From Geothermobacter ehrlichii (lineage in GTDB: Bacteria > Desulfobacterota > Desulfuromonadia > Desulfuromonadales > Geothermobacteraceae): 64,000 bases of DNA. Location: positions 310,001-374,000 of the forward strand of contig NZ_VNIB01000001.1 of the NCBI RefSeq assembly GCF_008124615.1, written 5' to 3'. Numbering within the stretch: position 1 is the stretch's first letter; each line of letters starts with the position of its first letter. Shown piece after piece: positions 59,774 through 64,000 of the stretch. The notes under the pieces were generated by a model, which made no database searches, was not told where the DNA came from, and was given only the letters and a program-made list of their open reading frames with translations. Position numbers and translations under genes: made by a program.

Positions 59774-61850
59774 GGAGGCTCACCGTTCCCAGGGACCGCA
59801 CCATCATGTCGGGCGCGATCTCGTTGTGCGAAAGAACGACCAGGTGCGGCAGGTACCGCTCGGTCAACCTTTTGACATGGGGTCGGATTGTTGGCGCGGT
59901 CAGCAGCACCGGCGGTGTGCCTCCGGACATGTTGCCAATGGTCTGGCTGAGGCGGTCGATGATCCGGTGGGCGATGTTCGGATCGAGAGCCAGGTAGCTG
60001 CCTTCGGTCGAATTCTGGATCGAGTTGTGGATTGTTTCCTCGATCTCGCGGTCGAGGGTGATCAGGTTCAGGTTCTGCCCGTCTTCGGCGTAACGGCCGC
60101 TGATCAGGCGCCCCAGGGCGGCCCGGACCTGCTCGGTCAGGTAGGTGGGATCCTGGGACACGCCGACGTAGTCGGCCATGGTTTCCAGGATGGTCCGGAT
60201 GTCCCTGATGCTGACCTGTTCTCTGAGCAGATTCTGCATGACGCGCATGATCAGTCCTGTGTTCAGAATGTCGGGAACCAGTTCCTCGACCAGTTTCGGA
60301 TAGGTCTTTGCCAGGGAGTTGAGCAAGTTCTGTACCTCTTGCCGCCCGAGCAGTTCGTGCGCGTGCTTTTTGATGATTTCGCTCAGGTGGGTGCTGACCA
60401 CTGTGGCGCAGTCAACCACTGTATATCCGGCTATTTGCGCGCGATCCTTCTTGTCTTCGGTGATCCAGATGGCGGGCAGTCCGAAGGCCGGTTCGGTGGT
60501 TTCGATGCCGGTGATCTGCTCGGTGGCTGTGCCCGGATCCATGGCGAGATATTGACCCGGGAACACTTCTCCGACACCCACCTTCACCCCCTTGAGCAGA
60601 ATGCTGTACTGGTTGGGGGCGAGCTGCAGATTGTCCTTGATGTGTATCGGCGGAATGATGAAGCCCATGTCCATGGCGAACTGTTTGCGGATCGCCTGGA
60701 TCCGCGGCAGCAGGTCGCCCTCCTGGTTGGCGTCGACCAGGGGAATGAGTCCGTAGCCGACCTCGAGTTCGAGCAGGTCGACATGCAGCAGCTCGTCGAA
60801 GTCGATCTCGGCTGGTTCTTCCTCGGCGACGTCGACGGCCTCCGCTTCTTTCGCCTCGCGGGCGGTCTGGGCCTTCTGGATCTGCCAGGCCGACAGCCCG
60901 ATGAGGGCGGACAGGACGACGAAGGGGATGGTCGGCAGCCCGGGGATGATGGCGAAGACGAGCAGGATGCCCGACACCAGCCAGAGGGCGCGCGGATGCA
61001 TGGTCATCTGCCCCTTGAGGGTGGTGCCGAAATCGCTGCCGCCGGCGGCGCGGGTGACCAGGATGCCGGCCGCCGTCGAGATGATCAGGGCCGGAATCTG
61101 CCCGACCAGGCCGTCGCCGACGGTCAGGATGGTGTAGGTGCGGGCGGCCTCCATGGCCGGCATGCCGTTCTGCAGCACGCCGATGACGAAACCGGCGCCG
61201 ATGTTGACCAGGGTGATGATGATGCCGGCGATGGCATCGCCGCGGACGAACTTGCTGGCACCGTCCATCGCCCCGTAGAAATCGGCTTCCTCGGCGATCT
61301 CCTGACGTCGGTTGCGGGCGGTTTCCTCGTTGATCAGGCCGGCGTTGAGATCGGCGTCGATGGCCATCTGCTTGCCGGGCATGGCGTCGAGGGTGAACCG
61401 GGCCGCCACCTCGGCGACGCGGCCGGCGCCCTTGGTGATGACCATGAAATTGATGACCACCAGGATGCAGAAGATGACGATGCCGACCACGTAGTTGCCG
61501 CCGACCACGAACTGGCCGAAAGCGCGGATGACGGTTCCCGCCGCCGAGACGCCCTCCTGGCCGTGCAGCAGGATCAGCCGGGTCGAGGCGACGTTGAGCG
61601 ACAGCCGGAACAGGGTTGTCGCCAGCAGCAGCGACGGAAAGCTCGAAAAGTCGAGGGTGCGCGTGGTGTAGAGGGTGATGATCAGAATCACCAGCGAAAT
61701 GGTGATGTTCAGAGTGAGAAAGAGGTCGAGCAGAAGGGGCGGCAGGGGGATGATCATCACCATCAGCACCAGGACCAGCCCCAGTCCGACGATGATATCG
61801 GTCCGCATCATGGTTTTCGCCCAGTTGTGGCGTTCGGCAAGCGCTATCAT
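59763..61850 (-). CDS. flhA: Flagellar export gate protein FlhA
   Basis: A 695-residue export gate protein with eight predicted membrane helices in the first 330 residues (LVLVLMVMIIPLPPLLLDLF, DFSSFPSLLLATTLFRLSLN) and a large cytoplasmic domain with conserved ALDPNIAHRIIDRLSQ near the C-terminus. ATG 61850 follows GGAGGC. It is coupled to flhF. Confidence 0.97.
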   Translation of the reverse strand: MIALAERHNWAKTMMRTDIIVGLGLVLVLMVMIIPLPPLLLDLFLTLNITISLVILIITLYTTRTLDFSSFPSLLLATTLFRLSLNVASTRLILLHGQEGVSAAGTVIRAFGQFVVGGNYVVGIVIFCILVVINFMVITKGAGRVAEVAARFTLDAMPGKQMAIDADLNAGLINEETARNRRQEIAEEADFYGAMDGASKFVRGDAIAGIIITLVNIGAGFVIGVLQNGMPAMEAARTYTILTVGDGLVGQIPALIISTAAGILVTRAAGGSDFGTTLKGQMTMHPRALWLVSGILLVFAIIPGLPTIPFVVLSALIGLSAWQIQKAQTAREAKEAEAVDVAEEEPAEIDFDELLHVDLLELEVGYGLIPLVDANQEGDLLPRIQAIRKQFAMDMGFIIPPIHIKDNLQLAPNQYSILLKGVKVGVGEVFPGQYLAMDPGTATEQITGIETTEPAFGLPAIWITEDKKDRAQIAGYTVVDCATVVSTHLSEIIKKHAHELLGRQEVQNLLNSLAKTYPKLVEELVPDILNTGLIMRVMQNLLREQVSIRDIRTILETMADYVGVSQDPTYLTEQVRAALGRLISGRYAEDGQNLNLITLDREIEETIHNSIQNSTEGSYLALDPNIAHRIIDRLSQTIGNMSGGTPPVLLTAPTIRPHVKRLTERYLPHLVVLSHNEIAPDMMVRSLGTVSLHAG

Positions 61851-61861
61851 TCATGCCTCCT

Positions 61862-62926
61862 TCAGAACGACTTCTTCTTGACGCTGTAGACGTAGGCCAG
61901 AATCTCGGCCACGGCGGTGAACATCTCTTCCGGGATGGTCTGGCCGACCTCCAGCTGGTAGAGCGCCCGCGCCACGGGAACGTTTTCCACCATCACCACC
62001 TTGTGCTCGCGGGCGATCTCGCGGATTTTCATCGCCAGATGATCCGCCCCCTTGGCGACCACCTGCGGTGCCAGCATGGTTTCGCGGTCGTACTTGAGAG
62101 CCACCGACAGATGGGTCGGGTTGGTCACCACCACGTCGGCTTTTGGCACCTCGGCCATCATCCGCTTGCGCGCCATCTCCTGCTGGATGGAACGGACGCG
62201 GGCCTTGAGGTGCGGATCCCCCTCGGTCTCCTTGAATTCTTCCTTGATCTCCTGCTTGGTCATCTTCATCCGCTGCTCCATCTCCCAGCGGACGAAGAGA
62301 TAGTCGAACAGTGCAAGCACGACCAGCACGCCGCAGCTTTTGAACAGCACCAGCCCGGCGATGCGGCCGAGAAAGCGGACGGTTTCCCCCAGGGGAGCGT
62401 CGACCAGCAGCACGCTTTCGGCGAAAGAGGCATGGACCGTCTTGAAGGCGACGAAACCTACCAGGCCGACCTTGGCCAGTGACTTGACCACCTCGACGGC
62501 GCTGCGCTTGGAAAAGAATTTCTTCGCCCCCTGGATCGGGTTGAGCTTGCTCAGGTCGGGTTCGAGCGGCTTGGTGGTCAGCAGAAAGCCGATCTGCATG
62601 ATGCTGCCCAGGGCGCCGACGACGAGCACCATCAGCAGCAGCGGGGCCAGCAGCATGCCGACCTGCTGCAGCAGGGCCAGGGCGAGATCGTAGACCGAGT
62701 CTCCAGTCACGTCGATTTCGCCGGCTCGGCGCCAGATGTCGGCGACCAGAAACTGCAGCCTGGGCCAGAAGAAGGGCAGATAGAAGTACCAGAGCAGCAG
62801 GGCCGAGGTCAGCAGAAGGGCGGTGTGCACCTCCTTGCTCTGGGCGACCTGGCCCTTCTTGCGAAAGTCTTCCCGGCGTTTCTGTGTCGCCTGTTCCGTT
62901 CTTTCCTGATCCTGTTCTTCCGCCAT
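61862..62926 (-). CDS. flhB: Flagellar export switch protein FlhB
   Basis: A 354-residue protein with four membrane helices and the autocleaving NPTH motif in VVTNPTHLSVALKYD (about residue 268). It switches export from hook to filament subunits. The cytoplasmic C-domain after the PTH aligns with the separate gene at 38324. It starts at ATG 62926, 3 bp after fliR. Confidence 0.97.
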   Translation of the reverse strand: MAEEQDQERTEQATQKRREDFRKKGQVAQSKEVHTALLLTSALLLWYFYLPFFWPRLQFLVADIWRRAGEIDVTGDSVYDLALALLQQVGMLLAPLLLMVLVVGALGSIMQIGFLLTTKPLEPDLSKLNPIQGAKKFFSKRSAVEVVKSLAKVGLVGFVAFKTVHASFAESVLLVDAPLGETVRFLGRIAGLVLFKSCGVLVVLALFDYLFVRWEMEQRMKMTKQEIKEEFKETEGDPHLKARVRSIQQEMARKRMMAEVPKADVVVTNPTHLSVALKYDRETMLAPQVVAKGADHLAMKIREIAREHKVVMVENVPVARALYQLEVGQTIPEEMFTAVAEILAYVYSVKKKSF

Positions 62927-62929
62927 GAC

Positions 62930-63712
62930 TCACCCCTGCAGGGCCGAAAAGAGCAGGGCGAAACGCTGCCCCAGGTCGTTGAATTCCTGGTTGAGCAGGG
63001 CAACCAGCAGATTGAGGGTCAGCCCGATCAGCAGAAAACTGATGCCGATGTTCAGCGGAAAAGAGAGCAGAAAGACGTTCAGCTGCGGAAAGACCCGCGC
63101 CATGATGCCGAGAACCAGGCCGGACAGCAGCAGGACGGCCAGCACCGGCGCGCTCAGCTGGACGCCAAGGGTGAACATGCGGCCGGCCAGCTCTAGCAGG
63201 TAGGGGATGGCCCCGCCGGAAAAATTCCACCGGCCGGGCGGCAGCAGGCGGAAGGAGGAAATCAGGGCCTCGATGAAGTAGTAATGAATGTTGAGCGACA
63301 GAAAGATCAGAATGGCCAGAATGTTCTGGAACTGCGAGATCAGCGACACCTGCCGCTGGTTCTGGGGATCGAAGACGTTGGCGGCTGCGAAGCCCATCTG
63401 GTAGCCGATGACGGTGCCACCGAGCTCGACGGCGGTGAAGATAAAGCGGGCGATATAGCCGACCATCAGCCCCAGGAGTCCCTCGCCGGCCAGCAGCACG
63501 GCCAGCGCGACCGGCGCGAACGTCATCTGCGGAATCAGATCCCGGACCAGGGGGAAGACCACCAGGGTCAGCATCACCGTCAGGGCGACGCGGATCCGCA
63601 TCGGAGCCTGGCTGCTGCCGTAGATGGGCAGGGTGCCCATCAGGGCGCCGATGCGCACCAGGCAGATCAGCAGCGCCTGGATGGTGGCGGTAGAGAGGAC
63701 CGGCAGTTCCAC
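62930..63712 (-). CDS. fliR: Flagellar export protein FliR
   Basis: A 260-residue polytopic membrane protein of the type III export gate (FliP/FliQ/FliR core). Segments RIGALMGTLPIYGSSQAPMR, GLMVGYIARFIFTAVELGGT and FVIGLTLNLLVALL-like end match FliR. The start codon is GTG 63712, with GGAGGCTGA upstream inside the end of fliQ. Confidence 0.95.
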   Translation of the reverse strand: MELPVLSTATIQALLICLVRIGALMGTLPIYGSSQAPMRIRVALTVMLTLVVFPLVRDLIPQMTFAPVALAVLLAGEGLLGLMVGYIARFIFTAVELGGTVIGYQMGFAAANVFDPQNQRQVSLISQFQNILAILIFLSLNIHYYFIEALISSFRLLPPGRWNFSGGAIPYLLELAGRMFTLGVQLSAPVLAVLLLSGLVLGIMARVFPQLNVFLLSFPLNIGISFLLIGLTLNLLVALLNQEFNDLGQRFALLFSALQG

Positions 63713-63717
63713 GGGCG

Positions 63718-63987
63718 TCAGCCTCCGAGATGTCCGATCTGGCCGTACAGATCGCGAGTGAAGGCGACCATGACCCGGATCATCCAGGGGGCGGTGATTA
63801 CCAGCGCTACCAGCACGGCGACGATCTTGGGGATGAAGGTCATGGTCTGTTCGTTGATCTGGGTGGCGGCCTGAAAGATGCTGATGACCAGGCCGACCAC
63901 GACGGCGCAGACCAGCATGGGGCCGGAGAGCATCAGCACCATTTCCACGGCGCGGCGGCCGACATCGATGACCATTTCGGGTGGCAT
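63718..63987 (-). CDS. fliQ: Flagellar export protein FliQ
   Basis: An 89-residue membrane protein with two helices (VEMVLMLSGPMLVCAVVVGL, ITAPWMIRVMVAFTRDL) and the family core SIFQAATQINEQTMTFIPKI. I use ATG 63987, preceded by AGGAG; an in-frame TTG two codons earlier is less likely. The operon continues upstream beyond the window, where fliP is expected. Confidence 0.95.
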   Translation of the reverse strand: MPPEMVIDVGRRAVEMVLMLSGPMLVCAVVVGLVISIFQAATQINEQTMTFIPKIVAVLVALVITAPWMIRVMVAFTRDLYGQIGHLGG

Positions 63988-64000
63988 GGGCAACTCCTCT

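Overview
The window is a high-GC bacterial chromosome segment that looks like the Desulfuromonadales/Geobacterales group of former Deltaproteobacteria. The reasons are a multiheme c-type cytochrome lipoprotein mixing CX2CH and CX4CH heme motifs, a chemosensory cluster containing DUF4388 and HEAT-repeat proteins, and a large flagellar cluster that includes csrA-fliW and PilZ genes. This assignment is inference from gene content.

Layout. 1-945: 3' part of der. 1078-14053: chemosensory operon on the + strand (DUF4388-REC-GAF protein, CheY, CheA, ExeA-type ATPase, CheW-like, response regulator, CheW, zinc-ribbon/REC, HEAT repeats, CheR, CheB, GAF, CheY) with no receptor gene. 14162-21748: housekeeping genes (infA, leuS-lptE-holA, rpsT, murJ, ogt, trmL). 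21828-24200: predicted decaheme lipoprotein cytochrome with four tandem single-heme modules. 24600-27080: AT-richer islet of very small genes and a stand-alone HsdR-N-type nuclease, with three copies of a shared leader and G-tract ribosome-binding sites, ending beside tRNA-Leu(CAG). 27236-32759: rqcH-like, metY, pfkA, an ACT-domain regulator and an Imm27-like gene. 32821-37569: minus-strand sensory operon (histidine kinase, REC-DUF4388 regulator, two Roadblock-type proteins, a secreted sensor domain and a membrane-anchored copy with HAMP). 37803-38333: macrodomain gene. 38324-63987: flagellar cluster read on the minus strand, from fliQ/fliR/flhB/flhA/flhF/flhG/fliA through rod, ring and junction genes to csrA-fliW, flagellin modification genes, fliC, flaG, fliD, fliS, two PilZ genes, a fliK-like gene and an flhB C-domain gene.

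How the parts fit. The flagellar part holds its own late-gene control circuit: FliA (sigma-28), FlgM (anti-sigma), FlhF/FlhG (placement and number) and CsrA/FliW (post-transcriptional control of flagellin). I see three sigma-28-type promoters, before flgM, csrA and fliC, each with TAAA and the -10 octamer separated by exactly 16 nt. The fliC leader carries a hairpin with GGA in its loop plus a GGA at the Shine-Dalgarno, as expected of a CsrA target. The chemosensory cluster and the Roadblock/sensor operon are separate signalling modules whose outputs cannot be read from the sequence.

Least explained are the small-gene islet at 24.6-27.1 kb, the Roadblock/split-sensor operon at 32.8-37.6 kb and the receptor-less chemosensory cluster carrying an ExeA-type ATPase.
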